Shown here in pieces: positions 8,137 to 19,124 of a stretch of 26,738 nt of DNA. The position numbers and the translations under genes were made by a program. The notes beneath the pieces are model-generated. The model made no database searches, was not told where the DNA came from, and saw only the letters and a program-made list of their open reading frames with translations. Positions within the stretch are counted from its first letter, which is position 1; each line of letters opens with the position of its first letter. Location: the NCBI GenBank assembly GCA_033064195.1, contig JARBJD010000641.1, positions 1-26,738 of the forward strand, given 5' to 3'. This DNA is from Blattamonas nauphoetae (lineage: Eukaryota; Preaxostyla; Oxymonadida).

Positions 8137-11100
8137 ATGAAAACATCTCCGATTACAGTCCAAAATCCTCAAGACATTGATGCTGTCATAAATGCGATGA
8201 AATCAAGAATCAGAGACAGTTTTGAAGTCACTGTGATTGATACAAAACGAGTACCATGTGCCATTTATGGAGCTGCTTTTTATGTGTACCGATTGCGAAA
8301 TGGTGGTGCTTGTGTTCCAGGATTGAAAGAACATATTGCTCTTCAGACAGTGTTCTATGTTGACTGTAAATATAAGATTTGTATTTTCACAGCTCTGACA
8401 TATCTCACTCATGGAAAAGAAGCTGATGGCAAGAATATCTGTCGTGATTCACGCATCAAGATCGCAAAGCAACTTTTCACTTCATTCTATCATTTCACAG
8501 ACCTCACTAGTCCGGCATTGGTTAAAATACTCAAAGATTATCCTGGATTCAATATCTCAACTGAAATAGACAGATTTGTAGAATTCTTCAATGTGAACGT
8601 ACATATTTATGAAGCAATTGAAAAAGACAATGGAGGCTCATGGATTTATGCACTTTCACAATCGTTTCTTTCACCATTGGAGAATGCAAGAGACTTGAAT
8701 TTATTGATGATCATTCTCGAGTCGGATGCACATTTGATGTTTGTTTCTGATCCACAAAAGTTGACGAAATTGATGATTTGTCCACACTGCAAAGACTATT
8801 GTCGACCATATAATTCAAGAGGCGCAGGCACCAGAGACTTCGACAATCATGTGAAGAAATGTCTGGAACAGGGTATCAAAAATGAAGAAAGATCAGTGGA
8901 TTTAGATAATGCTTCAGCACCAATATTATCTGCAGTTCTTGACAATCCAACAATGTCTTATCTATTGTCTCGAGGAAGGATGAATGAATACAAGTATACA
9001 GATCAATTCTTGACATTCGATATTGAAACTATCATTGGCGAATGCTCAATGGATCTTCCTCCATCGGACAATCCGCAAGAGAAGAGTACAGTTCTAAATA
9101 AACATCATTTGTATTCATTAGCGTTTTCTTCTTCACTTCCATATTCAGAAAAAACAAACAGTGAAAGATGTAAATAGACTTGAATGTTCGTATGACAATA
9201 GTGGTAGAAAATCAGTGTATCTTGACAAGAGTTTCGAATCAATGAAAGACAATGAAGATGAATGGATCAGAATGTGTCTCAAAGCTGGATTAATCGATGC
9301 TGATTTGACAAAAGAGAAAATCCAAAAGCAAGCACACAATATAAGCTTTATACATTTCATCATAAATGATATGTTCGTCGAAGCACTGAGAATCCAAGAA
9401 TATCAACAGTATTCAGATCCAGACATTCCATCGAATAAGTATGTCCAGGCATCTGAGTAGTCCCATCAAAATAGGTAAAACTGGGATCAATTGATGTCAG
9501 TGCCTAAATTTGGACTGAGATCAAATTTCAACTCTTTTCCTTTGAGATTTTCTCATTATCACTTCATTAATCATGTTCAATTCACTTCTTGTTTTCACAT
9601 AATGCTCTTCAATATTTCAGACAGCTCTTATTTCCCAAAAACACGCACGATCACAATCACCAACACTTCTTTTTTCGATGTATTCCCTTCATTGACTTTA
9701 GTCAGTGAGAAAAAACCATCAAAGAAGACATAATAACGCATTATCGACTTGGTTTTATAATTATTGTTGTAGAACAAACTGAAACAGCAGCACCCAAAGT
9801 TTGCATTTTCATGATCTATGAAGTGACCATTTTCCTTTTTACTTTTTTTTCCATTCAAATATCATATATAAGAAGACTTTTTTGAAATGAAAGAAACGAA
9901 ATGGTATTGTAGGTATTTAGTGGGATCAGATCCGACTGGGATCACTGGGATCAAATCAGAAGCCTGAGTATGTCACAGTAATGGGTTGGAATAGTGCTAA
10001 CTTCGATCTTCCAGTCATCATGAATGCACTTCACTTCACACAATGGAGCATCTATGAACCTCCACTTGGATCTGCAAAGTGTCCTAAACAGCTCGTGGTT
10101 CGTCATAAGAAACTCCAGGTGTCATTGAGATTCCTTGATGCAATGAATTTTGTATCTCCACAATCATTGAAATCATTTGTGCAGGACTTTGGTGATGGAA
10201 CTGATTCCAAAGGCATCTTTCCGTACGAAGCAATCAATATCACAAATGTTGAAGAAGAATTGAATAAATCAGAACCGTTTCCAGAAGAAGTGTTCTATTC
10301 GCATGTGAAAAATGAATCGTTGTTGAAAGATCTTTCGTATTCTGACTATGTTGAAGATGCCAAGAGATTCAGTACAAGAAGAGAATACCTGAAAAACTAT
10401 AACATCAACGACACACTTATTATGATTGATCCAATACAGAAATTGATTCAATGGTTTGCATCAGGGAAAGTCGATATGTTGCAGTTTGTTTCATGTCCGG
10501 CAGCAGCAGTGAATTTGAGAAATATGTCAACGTACATTCCGTCACTCTATTCTGATTATCCTCCATATGCAGACTTCGATATCGATGCCACTTATGTAGT
10601 GAAAACTAATGAGAAAGCTTTTGATTTGACCCAAGCGAAATGGAAATATATGGTGAAGAATTATGAATACCAAGATGAGAGAGCAGATCGAGATACTGCT
10701 CAAAATGTAAATGACAATGACTTTGAATGGATGACTGAATTGATCAAGAAAGGATGTGCCATTTATGGAGCTTCATTTACGCATCAGAATCAACCAACAC
10801 TCGATCGAATTGACTGCTCACTATCTCACACAAAAGAGAATTGTCAACCATGTTGAGTGTACTGTAATGTAGTGAAATCAAACCGAGATGAACACCTGAC
10901 GAAACTCAAGAATAAACTGCGCCAATTTGCTCAAATTCACAAGCTTCAGACGACATTAACTGATGAGAGAGTGTACAAGCTTTTGAGGAGTGGAATCACT
11001 GGTGGTTTGTCTAATGTTATGCACCGATTGAATCGATCAGGAATTGACACAATTCATCGTTTTGAATACGATAGCGCAAACAAAAAAGTGATTGACAAAG

Positions 11101-12464
11101 ATACTGGAAATGTAATGACTCACATCCTCTGTCTTGACAATAATTCTCTCTATCCAAGTGTTTCAGCATCGGTGCCACACAAAGCTGCTAAATATACAAA
11201 CAACAGAATGTATATGCCTGGAGGTGTCAAATTCTACACGACAAAGAAGGAAGTAATGTTGAAGATCATCAAAGATAGGAAAGATCTGTTCGCAGTCAAA
11301 GTGAAGGGACATATTCGAGACGACAGAATCTATGATTTCATCAATATGCCTCCAATCGTTGAGACAATCAATATCAAACCAGATCAGATATGCTCAGAAG
11401 ATACTCTTGAAGCAATGAGGAATTGTGGAGTTCCAGAAGGCAAATCAGAGAAGAAAGTCACACAATTGTTGTCCACTTTTGGTGAGTATAGAGTGTTCAA
11501 TTCATACTATTTGTGGTTCCTTATTGATGATTGTGCTTTTGAAATCGATGATGTGTCGGAAATGGCAGTTTTCGAGAAGAATACTGCATTCAATGGATTC
11601 ATCACGTCAATGATTCAACGTCGAATCGCTGCAATTGAAGCTGGAAACACTGGGATGGAAAAATTCTGTAAACTAATCCTATATTCGTGCTACGGTTATG
11701 ATTCACTCAATACTGAAAAATACAAAAGATCATATTTGTTAAATCGAGAACAGACGTTTCTGAAGCACTTGTATCCTGATTTTCTGTCGACTGATCAGAT
11801 TGGTAAAGATTTGTATTTGGTCGATGTTAAACCCAAGAAATTCAAATGCAAAACTGCTCTTCAATCAGCTTTCTTTACACTTGAGAATGCCAAGTATTGG
11901 TACTTCAATTTCTATTACAATTTCCTCACCAAATGTTGTGATGAACAGAAGTTTCATTTCATTTATTGTGACACAGATTCGTTGTCTATCGCCATTGCAG
12001 GTGATCCAAATCAAGACTGTCATCAAGGCTTATCAGCAATAGTGTCAAATCAAAAGTTCTACGAAAAGAAAGTGTTTCAATGGTTGCCGAATCCAAAGTG
12101 TGGAATTAAATCAAGGAAGAAACTACTGGGATTGTCAGTGGAGAAAGAAGGTGATTTCATGATTGCTCTGTCGCCAAAGTGCTACTACATCAGTGAGAAA
12201 AATACACCAATCCACAAAGCCATTAAAGGTATCTCACTAGCCCGGAATTCACAGCTGGATCAATCACAATTCATCAAAGCAAATGAGACAAAACAACCGA
12301 TTGAAGGAGAGAATGTGAACTTCCAAATGAAAGAAGATTCAATGGTGACAGTACTGGTGAAAAAGAATGCATTGACGTCAATTCACACAAAGATGATGGT
12401 CCTTCCGAATGGCTCATGTGCTCCATTCATTGATGGATTAAACAGAGGTGACTATCTTTGCTGA
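8137..12464 (+). pseudogene. POLB: Polinton protein-primed family B DNA polymerase, fossil
   Basis: The enzyme copies the element from its ends with a protein primer. Parts in order: an OTU/papain-like pattern (CIFTAL near 8380 and AHLMFV near 8730), a C2HC finger (CPHC near 8780 and HVKKC near 8848-8862), exonuclease motifs I (LTFDIET, ~9015), II (GWNSANFDLP, ~9982) and III (YNINDT, ~10398), an HNH-like insertion (TLDRID, ~10800-10840), then palm motifs A (LDNNSLYPS, ~11131), B (YSCYGYDSLNTEKY, ~11690) and C (YCDTDS, ~11965). Total length fits metazoan Polinton polymerases. It is broken, with about three or four breaks, one of them an insert-like non-coding interval (9455-9970). The palm half is open over 535 codons. 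The integrase follows after 26 nt. Confidence 0.9.
9455..9970. mobile_element. Non-coding insert-like interval within POLB
   Basis: About 500 bp of AT-rich, non-coding DNA lies between exonuclease motifs I and II, where the polymerase family has none. Its edges share TAGGTA and TGGGATCA (left 9473-9490, right 9911-9957). CTGGGATCA occurs once at the left and twice at the right. A short palindrome TGACTTTAGTCA lies at about 9694-9705. This fits a small non-autonomous element. The ends are not exact, and no clean terminal inverted repeat is seen. Confidence 0.4.
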
Positions 12465-12490
12465 GGATAAGTTATTTTTATGTCCAATAA
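12465..12490 (+). terminator. POLB-INT junction with T5NT and AATAAA
   Basis: Only 26 nt separate the POLB stop and the INT start. They contain TTATTTTTATG (a T5NT motif) and AATAAA, whose last A begins the INT ATG. A similar GTTATTTTTGT follows the INT stop near 13795. T5NT is the poxvirus early termination signal. Use of it here is speculative in AT-rich DNA. Confidence 0.2.
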
Positions 12491-13783
12491 ATGCCAACAG
12501 TTGATTCAATATTCAAAAATGTTCCATCATGGGAAGTAGCAAAACAGAAGCGACATGCAACAAGAATCATTCAACAATGTTCAGAAGAGAATGGACTCAA
12601 GACAAATCTGCAACTCTTTTCTCGTATTCTTCATCAGTATCAGTTCACACAACAGCAATTGTCAGATATAGCAAAACAAGATCGTATACTCCAGTTTGGA
12701 GGGAAAACACTGTCGGAATTGTACAATTCGTATTTTGATTTGTTTCGTGTCAATCATCCAGATCAAGTATTTGAAGCAGATTTGCGAAGAATGAGAGTGT
12801 TCAATCCAGCACCAAGAATCAATGCGCCAGCTCCACGGATTCAACAACAAATCGACTATCCATTTAAGTCAAAAACAAAAGTGTTTCATCAAGTGAATCC
12901 AACAGTTCCTGTTCCAGATCAAAATACCTTTGTGACAGATCATTATCCAAAGAATCGATTGTTTCTTCAACGTCCTTCATTCTCTCCGTATCGTCATTCA
13001 TGGGAAATTGACATCATGGTGCTCAAGACAAATCCTCAATCAAATCCGCAGTACTATCTCGTGTGTGTGAACATTAATACCAAGTATCTTGTTATGATTA
13101 AAATTGCGTCGAGGAATGATGTAACACTCCAAAATGCTCTTCAGCAGTTGATTCAGATAGTGAAAGTTGAGCACATTCGTGGAGATGCAGAATCAGGATG
13201 GAACAACAATCGCATCAGAGATTTCCTCGAAAGGAATAACGTCCAGTTCTTCTTTTCATCATCTCCCTTCACGAACAAAAATAGAATTGTTGATCGAATG
13301 ATTCGCACCATCAGAGATGCTTTTCGTGGCAATGTAACGCAGATGTGTGACAATAATGTAATGCAGCAGTTTGTGGATTATTACAATCTAACTCCTCATA
13401 AGGCATTTCGAAATATTGTCACTCCAGTTGAGGTTGAAAGAGATGCTGAACTCGAATGGGCATATTTCCAACGAAAGCAAGACAAATTGAAGCAGATCAA
13501 GAGAACTCAGAACAGAAATGGACTCTGGAATTATCAACCAGGCAATGTGCTTCAGATTCGGTTGGATTTATCAAAAACTCAACACACATTCGAGAAACGC
13601 AGAAGACAGTTCAATAAATTGGCGACATTTATGTCATACGTCAATGGTAATGTTCGCTGTCAACTCCTTCAGCCATATCAAGACATCCGAGTTGTAGACA
13701 TTCCTATTCACTTCACAGAAAAGATTGCAGATTCAGTCAATGCTCTGACGCCTCAGATCAGAAATAAGTTCAATCTCCGATGA
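12491..13783 (+). CDS. INT: Polinton integrase (retroviral-type, RNase H fold), open frame of a fossil element
   Basis: The integrase joins the element's ends to target DNA. It is 430 codons long with an ATG at 12491. The N-terminal ~150 residues are helical and basic. The RNase H-like core follows: SWEIDIMV carries the first catalytic Asp (residue 174), the strand YYLVCVNINTKYLVMIK follows, IRGDAESGWNN carries the second Asp (residue 232), and the RMIRTIRDAFRG / FVDYYNLTPHKAF block resembles the end of rve-type cores. The C-terminal ~120 residues are basic (YFQRKQDKLKQIKRTQNRNG), probably for DNA contact. The frame is open throughout. It directly follows POLB on the same strand, as the last gene before the presumed element end. 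Confidence 0.88.
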   Translation: MPTVDSIFKNVPSWEVAKQKRHATRIIQQCSEENGLKTNLQLFSRILHQYQFTQQQLSDIAKQDRILQFGGKTLSELYNSYFDLFRVNHPDQVFEADLRRMRVFNPAPRINAPAPRIQQQIDYPFKSKTKVFHQVNPTVPVPDQNTFVTDHYPKNRLFLQRPSFSPYRHSWEIDIMVLKTNPQSNPQYYLVCVNINTKYLVMIKIASRNDVTLQNALQQLIQIVKVEHIRGDAESGWNNNRIRDFLERNNVQFFFSSSPFTNKNRIVDRMIRTIRDAFRGNVTQMCDNNVMQQFVDYYNLTPHKAFRNIVTPVEVERDAELEWAYFQRKQDKLKQIKRTQNRNGLWNYQPGNVLQIRLDLSKTQHTFEKRRRQFNKLATFMSYVNGNVRCQLLQPYQDIRVVDIPIHFTEKIADSVNALTPQIRNKFNLR

Positions 13784-13906
13784 AATAAGGGACAGTTATT
13801 TTTGTTTGAAAATTTGTAGTTCTCAACTTTAACGTATATACAGACTAATGAACTGGCAAAAATAGTCAGAGAAGAGCCTTCCCACGTTCGTACGAGCTTC
13901 CTATAG
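13784..13906. other. Spacer after the integrase
   Basis: AT-rich at first, then more mixed near 13880. It holds a T5NT-like run close to the INT stop and no coding signal. The Polinton end may lie here or in the repeat that follows. Confidence 0.3.
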
Positions 13907-14170
13907 ACACCCCGATACTCCTTTGGGGATCGTTCTATCGCGATCCTTCTAAATGACTGCTGCTGGCGAAGTCTTTGAAGGGTTAAGTCTTGGGTGGGCA
14001 TGATTTACGGGCACATCTAAGTGCTGCCAACATGAACCCCGGGGACAATCTTTCGATCATCCGTCTCCAATCCAACCTCCAAATCGTTCTGCGCATCAGT
14101 CACCAGGGCACCATTTTGCCTGAGTATCTTGGAACATTACGTCGAGGGCTCAATACTTGAACTTGTTCTG
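13907..14170 (+). repeat. ~255-bp structured repeat, copy A
   Basis: This matches 23829-24085 in the same orientation over about 255 bp, with an estimated 75-80% identity by eye. It starts at CCCGATACTCCTTTGGGGATC and ends after ATTACGTCGAGG...ATACTT. It holds small hairpins: GGATCG/CGATCC around an 8-nt loop, GCAC/GTGC around ATCTAA, and GGCA/TGCC near the right side. It could be a Polinton terminal repeat, because copy A follows the right end of one element and copy B lies outside the left end of the inverted one. It could also be an independent short element. No long open frame. Confidence 0.65.
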
Positions 14171-14530
14171 GAACTCCTCTTCATATACAAATTAAAAAAT
14201 TAGAAATTGAAAAAAGTTTAACGTTTGTTTTTGGATCACCCATAACTCCCGAACTAATGCTCAGATCACTCTGAAAACATCAGAAATGAACTCAGCAGAT
14301 CGGGATTGACCTTGGAAGAGGTTTGTATGGTCGAAGCTCAAAATTGTATTTTTCAAACTTTGTCTGGATCTCCTCTTCATATACATATTAAAAAAATCGA
14401 TAAAAAATAAAACAGCGTTAATTTTGAGATCACCCATAACCCCCGAAATACTTCTCAGATCACTCGAAACACATCATAAATAAGTTCACCAGACCGATAT
14501 TAACCTTGCCAGTACACTTTTGGATGGTCT
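14164..14530 (+). repeat. Two-unit diverged tandem repeat, ~195-bp period
   Basis: Unit 1 starts near 14170 (CTGGAACTCCTCTTCATATAC) and unit 2 near 14363 (CTGGATCTCCTCTTCATATAC). Both continue with ATTAAAAAA, then GATCACCCATAAC, CTCAGATCACTC and a GATATTAACCTT-like end. Identity is about three quarters by eye. No coding. Confidence 0.7.
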
Positions 14531-14765
14531 CAAAAAATAAGGTTAATTTGGAAAAAATCAGTTTTTTGTAATTTTCACAAATGGAGGTGAAAAAAAGTGA
14601 AAAAATCAAAAATGGCCAGAACAATCCACCGATGCCACAGATGCATGGGGAGAGTGTGCACGTTATTCTGGTGCGTTCTGATCGAAATATCAGTGAATTG
14701 TGGGTGTCAGAAAAAACAAACGCTTAACTTTTTTTCAAATCTAATATTTTATCTCCTTAGAAAGA
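14531..14765. other. AT-rich leader before the primase-helicase gene
   Basis: A/T runs dominate, with a mixed segment at 14620-14700. A pyrimidine-rich run ending in TTAG lies just before the ATG at 14766 and could be a splice acceptor or a trans-splice site. No gene. Confidence 0.25.
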
Positions 14766-17243
14766 ATGAACACAAAAGTTGAAGACAAAAAAGTCAATGA
14801 CATTTGTGCCATTAATCCTGGATTGATCGACGATCATTTCGAAGCATTGTTCAACGGCACTCCAGTCGAAATACAATCTTTAAATGATCGTTTGAGAGCT
14901 CATGAAGTACCAATATATGACTACAAGAAATATAGCGAAGGTGCTTCAACCGATAATGCTGGAAACAGAAAGACAGGAACAGCGATAAATATTGCACATG
15001 TGACCAATCTAGCAGTCGTGGACATTGACGTCTTGAATAAGGATGCTAATGAAGAAACCAAAACCAAAATCAGACAATCAGTGATTGATGTACTACCTAA
15101 AAATGTCGGATTAGTCGTGACTGGTTCTGGTGGCCTTCACATCTACTGCGATATTGACGGATACAAACTGGAAAAGAATTCAATGGTGAAGGTAAAGAAA
15201 ACTGAGCAATACGATGTGGATTTGTTCGCTTGTGTAGACTCCAATCTGCGCTGGATTGTGCAACCAAAATCAAGAGTGCAAAGGAAGGTCGAAGGCAAGA
15301 ATAAAATCCATACATATTCAACATTGAATGATTTTAATCAGCTCTTCAAACTGGCATCATTGTCGGATGTACTGTCCAATCTGTGCATTGCATTGAAGCC
15401 AATTCCATCAGATAAGAAGCCATCAGTCAAGCCTCCAAAGACAGAGGGTCCAAAAGTTCCTACATTCGACAGTGATTCAATTCAACAGTATTCTTTAAGC
15501 AAGCAGAGGTAATCAGAAAAGGATTGACAGGACTGACAATCCACAATGATTCTGGCTCTCGTTCACTCGAGGATGAAGTCTCCCTGTTGCCATTGTTTGC
15601 TGGACTCAATTCATTGCGACAAATTGATGGATTCACTGACGAGATGCTGGACCAAACGTACCAAGACGTCTATGCTCACAATACATTAACAGAGAATACA
15701 AAAATGAATTGGGATGCTCAAAGAATCAGATACGCATCAAATATTTCGCATCCAGGAGTACTCGTCAAAATCATTCGAATCCACAACGAGAAATACTACA
15801 ATAATGAACTCGTTATTCCTCTCACAGACTACGATGTCTCAGATGTATTTGACAGCATTGATGAATCCGAGGAGGACCAATGCCTTGAACAAAGCAATGA
15901 TGAGCCATACAAAGACAAAATTGATCTTCTGTCTCCATTTGACTTCTCTACGATCAGAAAAAAAGGCCACGAATAAAGAATACAATTCAGAAAAGGAAGT
16001 TCTGAGAGATCTGCTGAAAGTTCTTCGCTGTATTGAAGTATCGTTGCTTTGCATTGTGAAAGAATACAGTTCGCTTGATCTCTGCTACTGCGTCAATGTT
16101 CAGAAAGAAAGCAATGTCCTAAGATTGTTGAAATCAATAAAAGTGACCATACCAAACGAGGATCCAAAGAAAGTGAAAGTATTCAATTGCCAAAGCTTAT
16201 TCGAGGACAATCGCAATCGTTTTATGGTCAATGGCATTCGATTCATCAGTGACAATCCAGAAATGTTCTCACTATTTCAAGGATACAAATACCCATTCGT
16301 TGATGAAGTAAACAATGAGCTTGTTCAACCATTCTTGGATTTCACCAAAGAGATAATTTCCGACAACAGTGACGAATTGTACAACTTCATCTTGAATTGG
16401 ATTTCTTTTGTCATTCAGAATCCAGGTCAGAAGACAGCGTCTGTCATAATCTTGAAGGGAATGCAAGGAATTGGCAAGAATGTGTGGACCAATGTGCTCT
16501 GTGAACTAATGCGTGGATACTCTGCTCCAAATATAACCGATATTCAGGAACTATGTGGTACATTCAATACAGTGATTGAGGGAAAGATGCTGATTGTCTA
16601 CAATGAACTGAAGAATGCTGGTGAGGAAAGAATGTCCAATTTTGATGCTCTCAAATCCATAATATCAGATACAAGTTTCAGAGCAAACGAGAAAGGAATC
16701 GCTCGTCGTGATGCCGAGAATGTAGCCAATCTAATCTTCTGTACAAACAACGCATATCCAGTAAAGATTGAAGTCGACGATAGACGTTACTGCGTGTGCA
16801 AAGTGTCCAATAAACGTAAGGATGATGCCAACTATTTCCTAAACCTCATTCGCTCATTCTCTCCTGAATTCTACTCACATTTGTTGACCTACTTCAGACA
16901 AAGGGACATTTCTGAATTCAATCCAAGACAATTGCCAAACACAGATGCTAGATGTCTACTCCAGGAGGTGTCTAGATCAGCAATTGGAGACTTTTGTCTG
17001 GAACACATTGACGAATTGGAGAAAGGAATGCCTCGATCATATGCGGCTGAACTGATGCCTGAATACTACAAAAAGCTCAAGACATTTCAGATGGACTTAC
17101 ATGAGCATTGTACAGTTAAACAGAAAAGAATTAATGGAAAGCAAACGTTCTGTTACTTTATCGATCCTAAATATGCTGCACTTTTGAGACAAGCAGCAAT
17201 TCATGCAGACGTTGACGAAGAAAACACTGACGATGAGATCTAA
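14766..17243 (+). pseudogene. Primase (AEP) plus superfamily 3 helicase gene, virus-like fossil
   Basis: The front part (14766-15512) reads as an archaeo-eukaryotic primase/prim-pol: LAVVDIDV is the DxD metal site, GLVVTGSGGLHIYCD holds the second motif with its His, and DVDLFACVDSNLRWIVQP fits the third. The back part (about 15990-17243) is a D5-like superfamily 3 helicase: Walker A ILKGMQGIGKNVWTN (~16450), Walker B MLIVYNEL (~16588), motif C NLIFCTNN (~16729). Such fused genes unwind DNA and prime it in virophages, Polinton-like viruses and nucleocytoplasmic viruses. It is broken, about two breaks. It lies 1 kb beyond the integrase on the same strand, separated by repeats, so membership of Polinton copy 1 is possible but not shown. 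It could be the remnant of a third element. Confidence 0.8.
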
Positions 17244-17289
17244 GGATCAGATATATTTTTGAAAGCAGACTGGTGTCATTGGGTCAATA

Positions 17290-18235
17290 TCCCAAAGTCC
17301 ACGGAGCAGAGGCATGGTGAAATGGAGTGACATTGTTGGAAAAGAATATATTGACAGATCAATTGGCATAAGGAATTGATGAGTCTTCACTAGTGCGATT
17401 GGTGTCAACGTGTCAATGGAAAAATCGGGTATTTTATTTTATTTATTTTTTAGGAGGTCCACAGGTCCACAAGTCCACATGTCCACATTGCACACTGAAT
17501 ACGTCACATTAATGGCTTTTTACAATCAAAACAATATATCTTTTATTTTTATACTTGTCAACTGTCATTATATATTATGAAGAAAATTGTGGTATCAAAA
17601 GGTAAAAGTCCACATCATATATGTTTCTTTGTAAGCTGTCAGATCATGTCGGAGTATCAATATTGCACACATTTGTTAATCTGTCAATCGAAAATACCAA
17701 CAAGTCCAAAAGTCCACAGAGCAGAGGCACGCTCAAATGCACATCAATTGTTGGAAAAGAATATATTGACAGATCAATTGGCATAAGGAATTGATGAGTC
17801 TTCACTAGTGCTATTGGTGTCAACGTGTCAATGGAAAAATCGGGACTTTTATTTTGTTTATAAATCCACAGGTCCACAGGTCCACAGGTCCACAAGTCCA
17901 CATTGTACATTGAACGCATCACATTAATGGCTTTTTACATTCAAATCAATATCTTTTATTTTTATATTTGTCAACTGTCATTATACAATATGAAGAAAAT
18001 TGTGGCATCAAAAGTAAAAAGTCCACATAATTAAAAATGAGAAATGTAATATTCCAGCTGTGAGCAATGATCAAAAATGACCTCATACAATCAAACCAAT
18101 ATCTTCTTTATTATCTTTGTCAACAGTCAATCTAAAATATGAAGAAAATTGTGGAATCAAAAGTAAAAAGTCCACAAACACAAAACTGATTTATGTAATA
18201 TGCCAGCTTTGAGCCCAAAAAAGTTCTTTCAAAAA
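17290..18235 (+). repeat. Satellite block, direct copies
   Basis: Two long units start at GAGCAGAGGCA (17304 and 17719, period 415 bp), followed by a shorter partial one near 18070. Each contains GGAAAAGAATATATTGACAG, then GTGTCAACGTGTCAATGG, then a run of GTCCACANGT minisatellite and an AT-rich tail ending in GAAGAAAATTGTGG and AAAAGTCCACA. No gene is present. Frames read through this DNA are translated repeat. Confidence 0.85.
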
Positions 18236-18260
18236 TATCCATCTAAATTCTAACTAGTCA

Positions 18261-19035
18261 GTGGACATGTGGACCTGTGGATATTTTTTATTGCCAGTTG
18301 AAAAAGAGACACATAGAGTATAGTGATTTGATTGTATATAGACATTTCTGTGGACATGTGGACTTGTGGACCTGTGGACCTCCTAAAAAATAAATAAAAT
18401 AAAATACCCGATTTTTCCATTGACACGTTGACACCAATAGCATTAGGAAACAACCCCCAAATGATCGTGCCAATTGATCTGTCAATATATTCTTTTCCAA
18501 CAATAGCCTACTATTCTCCCATGCCCTACCAATGTGGACATGTGGACCTGTGGATATTTTTATTGCCAGTTGAAAAAGAGACACATAGAGTATAGTGATT
18601 TGATTGTATATAGACATTTCTGTGGACATGTGGACTTGTGGACCTGTGGACCTCCTAAAAAATAAATAAAATAAAATACCCGATTTTTCCATTGACACGT
18701 TGACACCAATAGCATTAGGAAACAACCCCCAAATGATCGTGCCAATTGATCTGTCAATATATTCTTTTCCAACAATGTCACTCCATTTCACCATGCCTCT
18801 GCTCTGTGGACTTTTCACCAGTGAGCATTTTTTCACAGTTGACAAAGATAAAAATAAAAATATTGATTTATTGTATTTAACCATTTTGTACAAAGTGGAC
18901 ATGTGGACTTGTGGACCTGTGGACCTCCCAAAAATAAACAAAATAAAAGTCCCGATTTTTCCCATTGACACGTTGACACCAATAACACTTATGAACAACC
19001 ACCAATTCCTCACACCAATTCCACTGTCAATGCTG
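18261..19035 (-). repeat. Satellite block, inverted copies
   Basis: The same sequence as the direct block, now reversed. Two copies starting at GTGGACATGTGGACCTGTGG (18261 and 18534, period 273 bp) are nearly identical over about 245 bp, which implies recent duplication. A third, more diverged copy spans about 18795-19035. Frames of up to 250 codons on the reverse strand are repeat readings, not genes. Confidence 0.85.
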
Positions 19036-19124
19036 TCCATTCAACAAATCCTGTTCACCTATTCCACCCCAATCCCTTTTCCAAAACACAAATCTCGATA
19101 TGTAATACGCACATCAGCTCCTGA

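Larger units (their letters stand above)
1..13790 (+). mobile_element. Polinton/Maverick copy 1 (fossil, left end outside window)
   Basis: A virus-like Polinton identified by its gene set: packaging ATPase, small virion-type genes, protein-primed family B DNA polymerase and an RNase H-fold integrase, all forward, with one virion-type gene reversed at the left. It is interrupted by a DNA transposon (3031-7602) and probably by a ~500-bp non-coding insert near 9.46-9.97 kb. It is broken, with about ten breaks in all counting the insertions. The integrase and polymerase palm remain long and open, which suggests a fairly young fossil. The left end lies beyond the window. The right end is placed just after the integrase; the repeat at 13907-14170 could be its terminal repeat, but this is unproven. 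Confidence 0.88.

Noticed and set aside
17290-19035. CRISPR-like array of short repeats
   Set aside because: The GTCCACANGT units are contiguous minisatellite with no unique spacers, in a eukaryotic, transposon-rich setting.
18288-19040. 250-codon reverse-strand open frame
   Set aside because: It is a translation of the inverted satellite block; the same peptide repeats with the 273-bp unit.
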